A stretch of 32,704 nucleotides of DNA, taken from contig JAILLJ010000027.1 of NCBI GenBank assembly GCA_024693205.1, positions 1 to 32,704 of the forward strand. Reading direction: 5' to 3'. Shown here in pieces: positions 1-9,108 of the stretch. The DNA comes from Clostridiales bacterium. GTDB taxonomy: Bacteria > Bacillota > Clostridia > Oscillospirales > Acutalibacteraceae. The notes under the pieces were generated by a model that was not told the DNA's origin, searched no databases, and was given only the letters and a program-made list of their open reading frames with translations. How positions within the stretch are numbered: position 1 is the first letter of the stretch; every line of letters begins with the position of its first letter. The position numbers and the translations under genes are program-made.

Positions 1-1160
1 CCACCGCCGCCGTGTTTGTCGTCGCGGTCGTCGGATGTATCGGCGTCGGTAAATTCATTTCGTTTGCCGCCGAGTACTCTGTCGAGCTCACGGATGGCGT
101 TCTTTTGCTGATCGTTTAATTTCTTCGGCACCTCGACCGCAACGCGAACGAGCTGATTGCCCTTTCCGCGGCCGTTGAGATTCTGAATGCCTCTGCCCTT
201 TAGCATAAACACATCTCCGGGCTGTGTTCCCGCCGGAAGCTCCCATTTGACCTTTCCGTCGAGCGTCGGCACCATGAGCGTATCGCCGAGCGCCGCCTGC
301 GCGAAGCTGACGGTTATATCGCACCAAACGTCATAGCCGTCGCGTTCAAAGAACGGGTGAGGACGAACGAATACTGCGACATGAAGATCGCCGGGCGTAC
401 CGCCGTTCATGCCCTTATGGCCTTCTCCGCGAACGTTGATGACCTGGCGGTCGTCGATGCCGGCAGGTATGTTGACGTCGACGGTGACGCGCCTTGTTAC
501 GCGCCCGCCGCCGCGGCATTTCTGGCACGGATTTTCGACGATCTTGCCTTTACCTTTACATTTCGGACAGACCTTGGAGGTCGATATCTCTCCGAACGGC
601 GTGCGCTGACGCGACATTACCTGACCTCTGCCGTTGCAGTCCGGACATGTTTTAGGCGAGGAGCCTTTTGACGCGCCGCTTCCGCCGCATTCGGGACAGA
701 CCTCTATCCTTTGGACGGCCACGGTACGTTTACAGCCCTTTGCGGCTTCCTCGAAGGAGATCGTGACTCTTTCCTGGATATCCTCGCCGCGTCTCGGCGC
801 GTTGGGATTTGACTGCCTGCCGAATCCGCCGCCGAAACCGCTTCCGAATATGCTTCCGAAGAGGTCGCCGAGGTCGAAGTCCATTCCGCCGAATCCGCCG
901 CCGGGTCCACCGCCCGCGCCGAAGTTGGGATCTACACCGGCGTGACCGAACTGGTCATACCGCTGTCTCTTGTCGGCGTCGGAAAGCACCTCATAAGCTT
1001 CGTTTGCCTCTTTGAATTTTGCCTCGGCGTCCTTGTTGCCGGGATTAAGGTCGGGATGGTACTGCTTCGCCTTTTTTCTGTATGCTTTTTTTATTTCTTC
1101 CTCGGACGCGTTTTTTTCAACGCCGAGCACTTCGTAATAGTCGCGTTTATTCTCAGCCAA
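1..1160 (-). CDS. dnaJ: Chaperone protein DnaJ (3' end cut off by window edge)
   Basis: Hsp40 co-chaperone that delivers unfolded clients to DnaK and stimulates its ATPase in the cytosol. The start is TTG at 1160-1158, with AGGAG eight bases upstream; translation from it begins [13 protein letters not shown]. The J domain occupies about residues 5-70 with the HPD motif at 35-37. A Gly/Phe-rich linker follows (about 78-115). The zinc-binding region at about 155-220 has four CxxCxGxG-type repeats ([32 protein letters not shown]), then the C-terminal client-binding domains. About 386 codons are open to the window edge, already near the usual 375-390, so only the last few residues are probably missing. 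It is the last visible gene of the hrcA-grpE-dnaK-dnaJ operon, 76 bp after dnaK. The family assignment is certain; the start rests on the Shine-Dalgarno site and homology. Confidence 0.96.
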   Translation of the reverse strand, partial: MAENKRDYYEVLGVEKNASEEEIKKAYRKKAKQYHPDLNPGNKDAEAKFKEANEAYEVLSDADKRQRYDQFGHAGVDPNFGAGGGPGGGFGGMDFDLGDLFGSIFGSGFGGGFGRQSNPNAPRRGEDIQERVTISFEEAAKGCKRTVAVQRIEVCPECGGSGASKGSSPKTCPDCNGRGQVMSRQRTPFGEISTSKVCPKCKGKGKIVENPCQKCRGGGRVTRRVTVDVNIPAGIDDRQVINVRGEGHKGMNGGTPGDLHVAVFVRPHPFFERDGYDVWCDITVSFAQAALGDTLMVPTLDGKVKWELPAGTQPGDVFMLKGRGIQNLNGRGKGNQLVRVAVEVPKKLNDQQKNAIRELDRVLGGKRNEFTDADTSDDRDDKHGGG

Positions 1161-1236
1161 AAGAATTGCTCCTTTTTAAAACCTACCAGTCAAGGGCGTT
1201 GAGCGGTCGGCTCTCGGCCCTCGGCTGCCGTTACGT

Positions 1237-3096
1237 TCAATCTTTATCTTCCGGAATATCGGTGAAGTCCGCTTCCTGATATCCGCCGCCCTGAGGACCG
1301 TTCTGGCCGAAGCCGCCCTGCGCCGCGTTGGGATCGAAACCGCCCTGCGGACCGGCCTGGCCGCCTGCCGCCTTGTAAAGCTTTTCGGATATCTCATAGA
1401 ACTTCTTCTGAAGCTCCTCCTGGCGCGATTTGATGAGATTTATATCCTGTCCCTTGAGCGCTTCCTTGAGAGCGTCTATCTTGTCGTTTATCTCTTTTTT
1501 GTCATCCTCGGAGAACTTGTCGCCGTTCTCGCTGATGAGCTTTTCACACTGATATACCATCTGATCGGCTTCGTTTCTGGCGTCGACCTCTTCCTTGCGC
1601 TGTTTGTCCTCCTGAGCGAACTGCTCGGCCTCATGGACTGCCTTTTCGATATCTTCCTTTGACATATTTGTCGAGGAGGTGATGGATATAGACTGTTCCT
1701 TGTTGGTGCCGAGATCCTTTGCCGAGACGTGAACGATGCCGTTGGCGTCGATGTCGAAGGTTACCTCGATCTGCGGAACGCCTCTGCGCGCCGGCATGAT
1801 GCCGTCAAGATGGAACACGCCGAGAGTTTTGTTGTCCTTCGCAAATTCACGTTCGCCCTGAAGCACATGGACTTCTACCGAGGGCTGATTATCCGACGCT
1901 GTCGAGAAGATCTGGCTCTTCTTTACGGGGATAGTCGTATTTCTGTCGATTATCTTTGTGTTGATGCCGCCCATCGTTTCGATGCCGAGCGAAAGCGGAG
2001 TTACGTCGAGGAGAAGAAGTCCTTCGACTTCGCCGCCCATTACGCCTGCCTGGAGAGCCGCGCCCATTGCGACACATTCGTCGGGATTTATGCCCTTGAA
2101 CGGCTCTTTGCCGATAAAGCTCTGTACGGAATCCTGGACTGCCGGAATACGCGACGAGCCGCCGACCATGAGGACCTTGTCGATCTCGGAAATTTTAAGT
2201 CCGCTGTCGGAGATAGCCTGTCTTACCGGACCCATCGTCGCTTCGACGAGGTCATGCGTAAGCTCATTGAATTTAGCTCTTGTAAGAGTTGTTTCGAGAT
2301 GCTTCGGGCCTGTTTGATCGGCCGTGATGAAGGGAAGGCTGATAGCGGAGGACGTAACGCCCGAAAGCTCGATCTTTGCCTTTTCAGCCGCTTCCTTGAG
2401 TCTCTGCATCGCCATCTTGTCGCCGCGAAGGTCGATACCGTTTTCGGCCTTGAAGCCGTCCGCGAGCCAGTTGATGATCCTTTGGTCGAAGTCGTCGCCG
2501 CCGAGGTGGTTGTTACCGGCGGTCGCGAGAACCTCCTGAACGCCGTCGCCCATTTCGATTATCGAAACGTCGAACGTGCCGCCGCCGAGGTCAAATACCA
2601 TTACTCTCTGATCCGACTCTTTGTCGATGCCGTAAGCCAACGCCGCGGCTGTCGGCTCGTTGATTATTCTCTTTACCTCAAGACCCGCTATTTTTCCGGC
2701 GTCCTTTGTTGCCTGACGCTGTGAGTCGGTGAAATACGCGGGAACGGTTATGACGGCTTCGGAGACCCTTTCACCGAGATATTCCTCGGCGTCGCTCTTG
2801 AGCTTTTGAAGGATCATTGCCGAGATCTCCTGGGGAGTGTATTTCTTGTCGTCGATCCTTACATGATAATCCGAACCCATCTGCCTTTTGATGGATGAAA
2901 CCGTGCGGTCGGGATTTGTGATCGCCTGACGTTTTGCGACCTGACCTATAAGACGTTCGCCTGTTTTGCCGAACGCCACGACGGACGGAGTCGTTCTCGC
3001 TCCCTCGGGATTGGGGATGACTACCGCTTTGCCGCCCTCGATGACCGCTACGCATGAATTTGTCGTACCTAAATCAATACCTATAACTTTTGACAT
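1237..3096 (-). CDS. dnaK: Chaperone protein DnaK (Hsp70)
   Basis: Cytosolic ATP-dependent chaperone that works with DnaJ and GrpE. The 619-aa product is normal length. The nucleotide-binding domain starts with [13 protein letters not shown] and contains the phosphate-2 segment [13 protein letters not shown] and the [10 protein letters not shown] loop. The interdomain linker [12 protein letters not shown], the beta substrate-binding domain and a helical lid follow, with a Gly/Gln-rich tail ending in EDKD. I chose ATG 3096-3094, not the longer open frame reaching 3144, because GGAGG lies eight bases upstream and the family starts MSKVIGID. The gene follows grpE after a 197-bp gap filled mostly by a palindromic repeat element, an unusual interruption of this operon. 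Regulation is expected from the hrcA promoter and its CIRCE site; I see no convincing separate dnaK promoter. Confidence 0.98.
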   Translation of the reverse strand: MSKVIGIDLGTTNSCVAVIEGGKAVVIPNPEGARTTPSVVAFGKTGERLIGQVAKRQAITNPDRTVSSIKRQMGSDYHVRIDDKKYTPQEISAMILQKLKSDAEEYLGERVSEAVITVPAYFTDSQRQATKDAGKIAGLEVKRIINEPTAAALAYGIDKESDQRVMVFDLGGGTFDVSIIEMGDGVQEVLATAGNNHLGGDDFDQRIINWLADGFKAENGIDLRGDKMAMQRLKEAAEKAKIELSGVTSSAISLPFITADQTGPKHLETTLTRAKFNELTHDLVEATMGPVRQAISDSGLKISEIDKVLMVGGSSRIPAVQDSVQSFIGKEPFKGINPDECVAMGAALQAGVMGGEVEGLLLLDVTPLSLGIETMGGINTKIIDRNTTIPVKKSQIFSTASDNQPSVEVHVLQGEREFAKDNKTLGVFHLDGIMPARRGVPQIEVTFDIDANGIVHVSAKDLGTNKEQSISITSSTNMSKEDIEKAVHEAEQFAQEDKQRKEEVDARNEADQMVYQCEKLISENGDKFSEDDKKEINDKIDALKEALKGQDINLIKSRQEELQKKFYEISEKLYKAAGGQAGPQGGFDPNAAQGGFGQNGPQGGGYQEADFTDIPEDKD

Positions 3097-3128
3097 AATA
3101 TTTTCCTCCGTAATATGAATTATTTTAT

Positions 3129-3296
3129 TAGGGCAATACCGCACAAATCGGGGTGTGCGGATTGCGAAGTAAGATTGTTCGTCAGGTTGTGCAAAAAGAA
3201 CGCAGGCTTGCTAACGCAAGTCAAGAGATTTTTGCGCAGTCAGACGAAATAAGATTCAAGCAAGGCGTACGCCGCGATTTGTGTGGCATTGCCTTA
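3129..3296. mobile_element. MITE-like fold-back element between grpE and dnaK
   Basis: A 168-bp non-coding element whose two halves are imperfect inverted repeats over their whole length. It is centred near 3213, where CTTGC and GCAAG flank four bases. The outer ends, about 23 bp each (3128-3150 and 3275-3297), match at nearly every position and share the core CACAAATCG. Both ends are bounded by TA (3129-3130 and 3295-3296), the target duplication typical of IS630/Tc1-mariner-type elements. The TAA stop of grpE is made from the right-hand TA plus the first base of the element. Each arm can also fold into its own subterminal hairpin. It carries no plausible gene. The family assignment is inference; the inverted-repeat structure is directly visible. 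Confidence 0.75.
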
Positions 3297-3854
3297 GTTT
3301 GCCACCTGTACCATAGCGTGGCGTATAACTTTGTCTCCTGCTTTGTATCCCTTGGCGAACACAGCCGAAACGACGTTTTCGCCGAGCGACTCGTCCTCGA
3401 TATGCATCACCGCGTTGTATTGGTTGGGATCGAATGCGTCTCCGACCTCGCCGAATTCCGTGACGCCGAGCTTTGTGAACACATCCGCAAACTGCTTGGC
3501 TATCATCTCGACGCCCTTTTTGTAATCTTCGATGTTTTCCGTTTTGTTGCCGAGCGCTCTTTCGAGGTTGTCGGTTATCGGCAAAAATTCGGATATCACC
3601 GTCGATTTTACCGAAGCGTAAAGCTCATCCTTTTCTCTTGCCGTGCGTTTGCGGTAGTTGTCGTATTCCGCGGCAAGCCTTAAGAGATCATCGGATTTTT
3701 TGTCGAGCTGTTTTTTAAGCGTTTCGCACTCGGTCTCCTCGGTCTTTTTTTCTTTTTGTTCCTCGCCTTCGTTCTTTTTATCTTCCGCTTTTTCAGCGGG
3801 CTCGTTCTTTTCCTCTTTTTGTGAGGGATTTTCCGTCTTTTCTTTTTTAGCCAC
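3294..3854 (-). CDS. grpE: GrpE nucleotide exchange factor
   Basis: Nucleotide exchange factor that releases ADP from DnaK. The 186-aa product has a highly charged Lys/Glu-rich N-terminal tail (about residues 1-45). A long coiled coil follows, including LAAEYDNYRKRTAREKDEL, then the C-terminal beta domain ending in the typical IRHAMVQVAN. The start is taken as GTG 3854-3852, 30 bp after the hrcA stop. An AAAGG lies upstream at rather long spacing, so the exact start is less secure than the identity. The stop codon overlaps the right end of the MITE-like element. It is the second gene of the CIRCE-controlled operon. Confidence 0.95.
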   Translation of the reverse strand: MAKKEKTENPSQKEEKNEPAEKAEDKKNEGEEQKEKKTEETECETLKKQLDKKSDDLLRLAAEYDNYRKRTAREKDELYASVKSTVISEFLPITDNLERALGNKTENIEDYKKGVEMIAKQFADVFTKLGVTEFGEVGDAFDPNQYNAVMHIEDESLGENVVSAVFAKGYKAGDKVIRHAMVQVAN

Positions 3855-3884
3855 CTTTATTATCTACCTTTCAATTTGATCTTT

Positions 3885-4907
3885 CTATTCTTCCAGCGCC
3901 TTTGTCAAAATATGTCCCACAAGATCGGTCAGATATTTTACGCTCGGAATGAGTTTTGCGTAATCGAGCCTTGTCGGTCCGATAAGTCCGAGCGAGCCGC
4001 CGTCCTGATTGTTTACGCTGTAGCGCGAAAGGATGACGCTGCTGTTTTCGAGCTGAGGGAATTTGTTTTCCTTGCCTATCGTTATATTGACCCCGCTCTT
4101 GCCGTTTGTTATAAGATGTCCGAGCGGTTCGCCCCTGCGCAAAAAGTCGATCAGCTCATATACGTTGGCTTCAAGCTCGCGGTAATTCAAAAGATTTGAC
4201 TGGCCGTTCAGCCTGACGTCCATATGAGCCGCCTCGTCCGCAAGCTCCGTAACTCCCGCAAGGAGCGGAAGCATCGAAAACGCGTCGCTGCCCATTGACG
4301 CCGCCAGCGTCTGCATCGTCGTGATATTTACTTCTCCGAGCGACTTGCCGACGAGCGCGGAAGTGATGTTGTAAAATCGTTCGAGCAGGGGAGTCGATAT
4401 CTCGCTGTCGGAGCGGCAGATACGGCTTTTAAGGATACCGGTCGAGGTCAAGAGAATTATCATTGCCGTATGCGATCCGACGGGCACCGTTTCGATCCGT
4501 CGTATCGAGGCGTTTTCGCCGACCGACATGGTCGACACCGCGGCGCAGTTCGTCATATCCGCGAGCACCTCGCCCGCCTTCTTTAAAAGCTTATCGGGAT
4601 CGGTGCCGGCGCCGGACACGGCGTGTTCGATCTTTTTACGCAGCGTTTCGTCGATCTCCTGACTGCCCATGAGGTTGTCGACGTAGTACCTGTAGCCGTT
4701 TGAGGTAGGAATCCTTCCCGCCGAGGTATGCGGCTGATCGAGAAGCCCCATTGACGAAAGCTCCGCCATTTCGTTTCGTATCGTGGCGGACGAGAGATTC
4801 ATGTCAAGCACCTTCAGGAGATTTTTAGAGCCGACAGGCTCTCCCGTTTTTATATACTGCTCGACGACAGCGGCAAGTATTCTTTTCTTTCTTTCACTTA
4901 ATTCCAT
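3885..4907 (-). CDS. hrcA: Heat-inducible transcription repressor HrcA
   Basis: Repressor of class I heat-shock genes; it binds CIRCE and its activity depends on GroEL in known systems. The 340-aa product is standard length. The N-terminal winged helix (about residues 1-75) includes ERKKRILAAVVEQYIKTGEPVG and the recognition stretch LSSATIRNEMAELSSMGLL. The GAF-like and dimerisation regions follow. I chose ATG 4907-4905, which has a GAAGG Shine-Dalgarno eight bases upstream. The longer frame to 4982 would start inside the promoter and CIRCE region and is rejected. It is the first gene of hrcA-grpE-dnaK-dnaJ and should repress its own operon through the CIRCE at 4937-4963. Confidence 0.97.
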   Translation of the reverse strand: MELSERKKRILAAVVEQYIKTGEPVGSKNLLKVLDMNLSSATIRNEMAELSSMGLLDQPHTSAGRIPTSNGYRYYVDNLMGSQEIDETLRKKIEHAVSGAGTDPDKLLKKAGEVLADMTNCAAVSTMSVGENASIRRIETVPVGSHTAMIILLTSTGILKSRICRSDSEISTPLLERFYNITSALVGKSLGEVNITTMQTLAASMGSDAFSMLPLLAGVTELADEAAHMDVRLNGQSNLLNYRELEANVYELIDFLRRGEPLGHLITNGKSGVNITIGKENKFPQLENSSVILSRYSVNNQDGGSLGLIGPTRLDYAKLIPSVKYLTDLVGHILTKALEE

Positions 4908-4936
4908 TGTTACCGCCTTCTTATCATCTGAGGAAG

Positions 4937-4963
4937 TTAGCACTCTTAACGCCTGAGTGCTAA
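4937..4963 (-). promoter_or_regulatory. CIRCE operator (HrcA binding site)
   Basis: A perfect CIRCE: TTAGCACTC, nine-base spacer, GAGTGCTAA. It lies just downstream of the hrcA -10 box, around the predicted transcription start and inside the 5' leader, the classical arrangement for HrcA repression. Confidence 0.98.
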
Positions 4964-4973
4964 CTCTGCTAAT

Positions 4974-5002
4974 AATATACAACCGCTTTGCCGTTTTGTC
5001 AA
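4974..5002 (-). promoter_or_regulatory. Sigma-A promoter of the hrcA operon
   Basis: On the minus strand, TTGACA (5002-4997) and TATATT (4979-4974) are separated by exactly 17 bases, immediately upstream of CIRCE. This is a strong vegetative promoter for hrcA-grpE-dnaK-dnaJ. Confidence 0.9.
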
Positions 5003-5104
5003 TAATTTAATTGTAAATACTTTGTTAACTTCGCAAAAATATTTTGCTTCTTTCGCAACAATGAATATTTTTTTGCCGTCTGTCCGATTTTTCGATAAAA
5101 ACTC

Positions 5105-5132
5105 TTGAAATAAGCGGCTAAACGGCTATAAT
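5105..5132 (+). promoter_or_regulatory. Sigma-A promoter of the sugar oxidoreductase operon
   Basis: TTGAAA at 5105-5110 and TATAAT at 5127-5132, spacing 16, about 65 bp upstream of the first gene. It diverges from the hrcA promoter. The AT-rich stretch between the two promoters (about 5003-5104) also holds a small dyad, GCAAAA-ATA-TTTTGC, at 5033-5047; I see no gene there. Confidence 0.8.
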
Positions 5133-5144
5133 GTACTTGTGTAT

Positions 5145-5160
5145 ATATGTATATACATAT
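5145..5160. promoter_or_regulatory. 16-bp perfect palindrome in the leader, candidate operator
   Basis: ATATGTATATACATAT is a perfect palindrome lying about 12-28 bases after the -10 box, so it spans the start of the transcript. This is where a repressor could block the sugar operon. No regulator gene lies beside it and the sequence is low-complexity AT, so this is a candidate only. Confidence 0.4.
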
Positions 5161-5197
5161 TTAAAACAAAACTACAAATGAATGTGAGGAATCCGTC

Positions 5198-6283
5198 ATG
5201 AGTAAAAAGCTTAAAGTAGGCATCATCGGATGCGGCGGTATCGCCAACGGCAAGCATATGCCGAGTCTCGCCGAGATCGAAGAAGTCGAAATGGTGGCGT
5301 TCTGCGACATTGTCGAGGAGAGAGCTGTTGAGGCAAAGGAAAAATTCGGTACTCCCGACGCAAAGACATATGTAGATTACAAAGAGCTTTTAAAGGATGA
5401 GAGCATCGACGTCGTCCACGTCTGCACTCCCAACCGTTCCCACAGCTTTATAACCATCGACGCGCTCGAAGCCGGAAAACACGTCATGTGTGAAAAGCCG
5501 ATGGCAAAGACATACGCCGAGGCAAAAAAGATGTACGAGGCTTCCGTACGGACGGGCAAAAAGCTTACGATAGGATATCAGCAGCGCTGGAGAGGCGATT
5601 CGCAGTATCTTTATCAGGCGTGCCGCGACGGCGAGCTCGGCGACATATATTACGCAAAGGCAATAGCGCTCCGCAGGCGCGCCGTGCCGACATGGGGAGT
5701 TTTCCTCAATGAATACGAGCAGGGCGGCGGTCCGCTTATCGATATCGGCACACACGCGCTCGACCTCACTCTCTGGATGATGGACAACTATAAGCCGAAG
5801 ATGGTCGTCGGCACAAAATATAAAAAGCTCAATGACGCTAAAAATACAGCCAACGCGTGGGGCGATTGGGATCCCGAAAAAAATACGGTCGAGGATTCCG
5901 CGTTCGGATTTATCGTGATGGAAAACGGCGCTACGGTGATCCTTGAATCGAGCTGGGCGCTCAATATAGCCGACCCGCACGAAGCCATAACGCTTCTTTG
6001 CGGCGACAAGGCCGGAGCGGATATGTACGACGGACTTCGTATAAACTACGTAAAAAATAACCGCCAGGTGATAGAGAAGCCCGACTTCTCGACGGGCGGC
6101 GTGGCGTTCTTTGAGGGCAAGGGAGACGGTTCTCCGGCGCTGCTTGAGGCGAGAGCATGGATAGACGCCGTGCTTAACGATACCGAGCCTCCGACGAAGG
6201 CGTCGCAGGCGCTCGTAGTGACACAGATACTCGAGGCCATCTACGAATCTTCCAAGACGGGCAAGCCGGTATATTTTGACTGA
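5198..6283 (+). CDS. Gfo/Idh/MocA family oxidoreductase
   Basis: NAD(P)-dependent sugar dehydrogenase of the Gfo/Idh/MocA family, 361 aa, cytosolic. The N-terminal Rossmann fold has GIIGCGGIANGKH (residues 8-20) with the dinucleotide-binding glycines. The conserved EKP is at 99-101. The catalytic-site stretch GGGPLIDIGTHALDL holds D182 and H186, the usual Asp/His pair. The C-terminal alpha/beta substrate domain follows. The start has GAGG eight bases upstream. It is the first of four same-strand genes with gaps of 15-33 bp. The substrate cannot be read from the sequence. The overall look recalls oxidoreductases such as DgpA that oxidise the 3-hydroxyl of a glycoside sugar, but that is inference from family and context. 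Confidence 0.93.
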   Translation: MSKKLKVGIIGCGGIANGKHMPSLAEIEEVEMVAFCDIVEERAVEAKEKFGTPDAKTYVDYKELLKDESIDVVHVCTPNRSHSFITIDALEAGKHVMCEKPMAKTYAEAKKMYEASVRTGKKLTIGYQQRWRGDSQYLYQACRDGELGDIYYAKAIALRRRAVPTWGVFLNEYEQGGGPLIDIGTHALDLTLWMMDNYKPKMVVGTKYKKLNDAKNTANAWGDWDPEKNTVEDSAFGFIVMENGATVILESSWALNIADPHEAITLLCGDKAGADMYDGLRINYVKNNRQVIEKPDFSTGGVAFFEGKGDGSPALLEARAWIDAVLNDTEPPTKASQALVVTQILEAIYESSKTGKPVYFD

Positions 6284-6301
6284 TAAAGGAGAAAAGCCGA
6301 A

Positions 6302-7033
6302 ATGAAAATTGCTGTTCAGTATTATACATTAAGAAACGACTACAAGACCGCCGATGAATTTCTTGCGCTTTTCAAAAAGGTCAAGGAGCTCGGCTTTGAG
6401 GGCATAGAATTTGCCGGCTTCGGCGGAAACGAGCCCGAAAAAATCAGAGCGGCGCTCGACGAGGCGGGACTTGTCGCCGTCGGCGCTCACTACGGTATGG
6501 GCAACTTCGATACGCCCGAAAAGGTGAAGGAGACCATAGCCGTCGCAAAGACTCTCGGCGCTCCCACTATCGGAACGGGCGGAGAGCCTCATAAAACAAA
6601 GGAGGAAGTCGACCGCCTTTGCCGTATCTTCAAGGCCGCCAACGAGATGGGCGAAAAAGAGGGCGTAAAGTTCTATTACCACAACCATTACGAGGAGTTC
6701 CAGATCGATTTTGACGGAAAGCTCTGTGAGGACGTGATCGCCGAGAACACATATATCCAGGTGGACACATACTGGAGCTTTTTCGCAGGCGTCGACAACT
6801 ATAAATTCATGACGGAAAACAAAGACAGGATTGTCCATATCCATATAAAGGACGGAATAGACGGACATCCTACTGCTCTCGGCGAGGGCAACTGCGATCT
6901 TAAAGCGGTCGTAAAGGCCGCCGAGGATATCGGTCTTGAATGGATGATCCTCGAAAACGACGACCCGACGCCAAGCGGTCTCGAGGATATTGCAAGAAGC
7001 ATGAAATATATTAAAGAAAACCTTATATTTTGA
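6302..7033 (+). CDS. Sugar phosphate isomerase/epimerase-like TIM barrel (short form)
   Basis: A 243-aa xylose-isomerase-like (AP_endonuc_2) TIM-barrel protein, cytosolic and probably divalent-metal dependent. It starts MKIAVQYYTLRNDY. Putative metal or substrate residues sit at the usual strand ends: the YYHNHYEEF segment (H127, H129), D155 in IQVDTYW, H181 in HIHIKDG and E218 in MILEND. A good AAGGAG precedes the ATG. It lies 18 bp after the first oxidoreductase and 15 bp before a second, longer TIM barrel. The likely role is isomerisation, epimerisation or elimination of a keto-sugar made by the neighbouring dehydrogenases; the substrate is unknown. Confidence 0.9.
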   Translation: MKIAVQYYTLRNDYKTADEFLALFKKVKELGFEGIEFAGFGGNEPEKIRAALDEAGLVAVGAHYGMGNFDTPEKVKETIAVAKTLGAPTIGTGGEPHKTKEEVDRLCRIFKAANEMGEKEGVKFYYHNHYEEFQIDFDGKLCEDVIAENTYIQVDTYWSFFAGVDNYKFMTENKDRIVHIHIKDGIDGHPTALGEGNCDLKAVVKAAEDIGLEWMILENDDPTPSGLEDIARSMKYIKENLIF

Positions 7034-7048
7034 AAGGATATGTGAAAT

Positions 7049-8014
7049 ATGAAGCTCGGTGTTTTTACAACGCTTTTAAGCGATCTCTCGCTTGACGAAT
7101 CATGTAAATATTTTAAGTCGCTCGGGATAGAGATGGTCGAGATAGGCTGCGGCGGTTACCCCGGAAACGCCCACGCCGACCCCGAGATCCTTCTGAACGA
7201 CGACGCGAAGCTGAAGGAATTTACCGATACCGTTAAAAAATACGGTCTTGAGATAAGCGCGCTCAGCTGCCACGGAAATCCCGTCCATCCAAATAAGGAG
7301 ATCGCCGCGAAATTCGACAAGACTATCCGCGACACGATCCTTCTTGCCGAAAAGATAGGACTTCATCAGATAAACACATTTTCCGGATGTCCCGGCGACT
7401 GCGAGACGGCGAAATATCCCAACTGGGTGACGTGCCCGTGGCCCAACGACTTTACGGATATCCTTAATTGGCAGTGGAACGAGGTGCTCATTCCGTATTG
7501 GAAGGAGCTTGTCTCATTCGCAAAGGCGCACGGCGTCGACAAGATCGCGCTTGAGCTTCATCCGGGCTTCTGCGTCTACAATACAGAGAGCCTGCTTCGT
7601 CTTCGCGAGGCGGTAGGTCCCGAGATCGGCGCTAACCTCGATCCGAGCCACCTTATATGGCAGGGAATGGATCCCGCCGTCTGCATCAAAAAGCTCGGCG
7701 ACGCGATATTCCATTTCCACGCGAAGGACACAAAGCTCGACAACAGAAACATCGCCGTAAACGGCGTGCTTGATACAAAATCATACTCGGACGAGATCAA
7801 CCGTTCATGGATATTCCGGACGATAGGCTACGGCAACGACGCGTCATATTGGAAGGATATCATCTCCGCTCTCCGCCTTGTCGGATACGACTATGCGATA
7901 AGCATAGAGCATGAGGACAGCCTCATGAGCAAGCGCGAAGGACTTACGAAGGCCGTCGATTTCCTTAAAGGGATGCTCCTTAAGGAAAAAGTCGGCGAGA
8001 TGTGGTGGATCTGA
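7049..8014 (+). CDS. Sugar phosphate isomerase/epimerase-like TIM barrel (long form)
   Basis: A 321-aa TIM-barrel protein of the xylose-isomerase-like family. Conserved blocks are EIGCGGYPGNAHADP, SALSCHGNPVHP, NTFSGCPGD and ALELHPGFCVYN. The predicted metal ligands E169, D198 (ANLDPSHL), H224 (HFHAKD) and E287 (SIEHED) are all present, so it looks active. From memory, this block pattern also occurs in proteins acting on 3-keto-glycosides, such as YcjR-type epimerases and the DgpC/CarC C-glycoside-cleaving subunits. That comparison is a hypothesis, not a result. AGGA stands ten bases before the ATG. It is the third gene of the operon. Confidence 0.92.
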   Translation: MKLGVFTTLLSDLSLDESCKYFKSLGIEMVEIGCGGYPGNAHADPEILLNDDAKLKEFTDTVKKYGLEISALSCHGNPVHPNKEIAAKFDKTIRDTILLAEKIGLHQINTFSGCPGDCETAKYPNWVTCPWPNDFTDILNWQWNEVLIPYWKELVSFAKAHGVDKIALELHPGFCVYNTESLLRLREAVGPEIGANLDPSHLIWQGMDPAVCIKKLGDAIFHFHAKDTKLDNRNIAVNGVLDTKSYSDEINRSWIFRTIGYGNDASYWKDIISALRLVGYDYAISIEHEDSLMSKREGLTKAVDFLKGMLLKEKVGEMWWI

Positions 8015-8047
8015 CCCGAAATTTTCAGGAAATACGAGGAGAAAGAA

Positions 8048-9100
8048 ATGGCAAAAAAAGTTATCGGCGGAGCGGTCATAGGCTACGGCGGCATGGGAGG
8101 CTTCCATGCGAATAAAATGCAGACAGTCGACGGGATAAGACTTGTCGGTGTTTACGATATCGATCCCGAAAGAAACAAGGTGGCGAGGGAGCGCGGGATA
8201 AAGGCATATGATTCCCGCGAGGAGCTTCTTGCCGACAAGGATATCGACGTCGTAGTCGTCGCCACGCCAAACGATTTTCATAAGGAAATAGTTATAGACG
8301 TCTTAAAGGCGGGAAAGAACGCCGTCTCCGAAAAGCCGGTCACGCTTTCCTGCGCGGAGCTTGAAGAGATGATCGCCGCGTCGAAAAAATACGGCAAGCT
8401 CTTTACGGTCCATCAGAACAGACGCTGGGACGAGGATTTTCTTACCGTCAAAAAAATAGTCGACGACAACGTTATCGGCAGAGTTTTCCGCATCGAGTCA
8501 AAGGTACACGGCTCCCACGGCATCCCCGAGGGCTGGCGTCAGGAAAAGGAGCACGGCGGCGGAATGCTTCTCGATTGGGGAGTACATCTTCTCGACCAGA
8601 TGCTGACGCTTATGCGCGGTCATAAGCTTGTTTCGGTCTACGCCACCTTTACGAACATAACAAACAAGGAATGTGACGACGGCTTTACCTGTATCTGTAA
8701 ATTCGACAACGACGTCGAATGGGTCGTTGAGGTCGATACAAACAACTTCATCAGCATGCCGAGATGGTATGTGCTCGGTGAAAACGGCTCCGCGGTCGTC
8801 AGGGATTGGGACTGCAGCGGCGAAATCGTCAAGGTCGTAAACTTCGAGCAGTACGAGATCGTTCCGGTACATGCCGGAGCGGGACTGACAAAGACGATGG
8901 CGCCGAGAAACGAGGACACCGTCAAGACGTTCCCGATAGAAAAGGTCGAGGCCGACTGGACGGAATATTATAAGAACCTCATAGCGACGATAAACGGAGA
9001 GGCGACGATCGAGGTAACTCACGACCAGCTTCGTCAGTCCGAGTCGCTGATAGAAGCGATATTCAGATCGGTGGAAACGAACGAAGTAATAAAGTTTTAA
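8048..9100 (+). CDS. Second Gfo/Idh/MocA family oxidoreductase
   Basis: A 350-aa NAD(P)-dependent oxidoreductase, clearly diverged from the first one in the operon. The Rossmann motif is VIGYGGMGGFH (residues 10-20), EKP is at 95-97, and the catalytic stretch GGGMLLDWGVHLLD contains D176 and H180. A GAGGAG Shine-Dalgarno precedes the ATG. It is the last gene of the operon; a strong intrinsic terminator begins 9 bp after the stop. Two oxidoreductases around two TIM barrels suggest one oxidises a sugar and the other reduces a rearranged product, recycling the cofactor. This is inference. Confidence 0.93.
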   Translation: MAKKVIGGAVIGYGGMGGFHANKMQTVDGIRLVGVYDIDPERNKVARERGIKAYDSREELLADKDIDVVVVATPNDFHKEIVIDVLKAGKNAVSEKPVTLSCAELEEMIAASKKYGKLFTVHQNRRWDEDFLTVKKIVDDNVIGRVFRIESKVHGSHGIPEGWRQEKEHGGGMLLDWGVHLLDQMLTLMRGHKLVSVYATFTNITNKECDDGFTCICKFDNDVEWVVEVDTNNFISMPRWYVLGENGSAVVRDWDCSGEIVKVVNFEQYEIVPVHAGAGLTKTMAPRNEDTVKTFPIEKVEADWTEYYKNLIATINGEATIEVTHDQLRQSESLIEAIFRSVETNEVIKF

Positions 9101-9108
9101 TTTTAAAT

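Noticed and set aside
1729-2724. A 331-codon open frame antisense to dnaK
   Set aside because: Mirror image of a highly conserved coding sequence; no motifs and no independent support.
3097-3144. Extended dnaK start at 3144
   Set aside because: The extra 16 codons have no ribosome site and run into the MITE end; ATG 3096 has a strong Shine-Dalgarno and the family N terminus.
4908-4982. Extended hrcA start at 4982
   Set aside because: It would place coding sequence over the CIRCE operator and the -10 box.
5033-5047. GCAAAA-ATA-TTTTGC dyad between the hrcA and sugar-operon promoters as an operator
   Set aside because: Short, AT-rich and outside both promoter cores; likely by chance, so mentioned only in the promoter entry.
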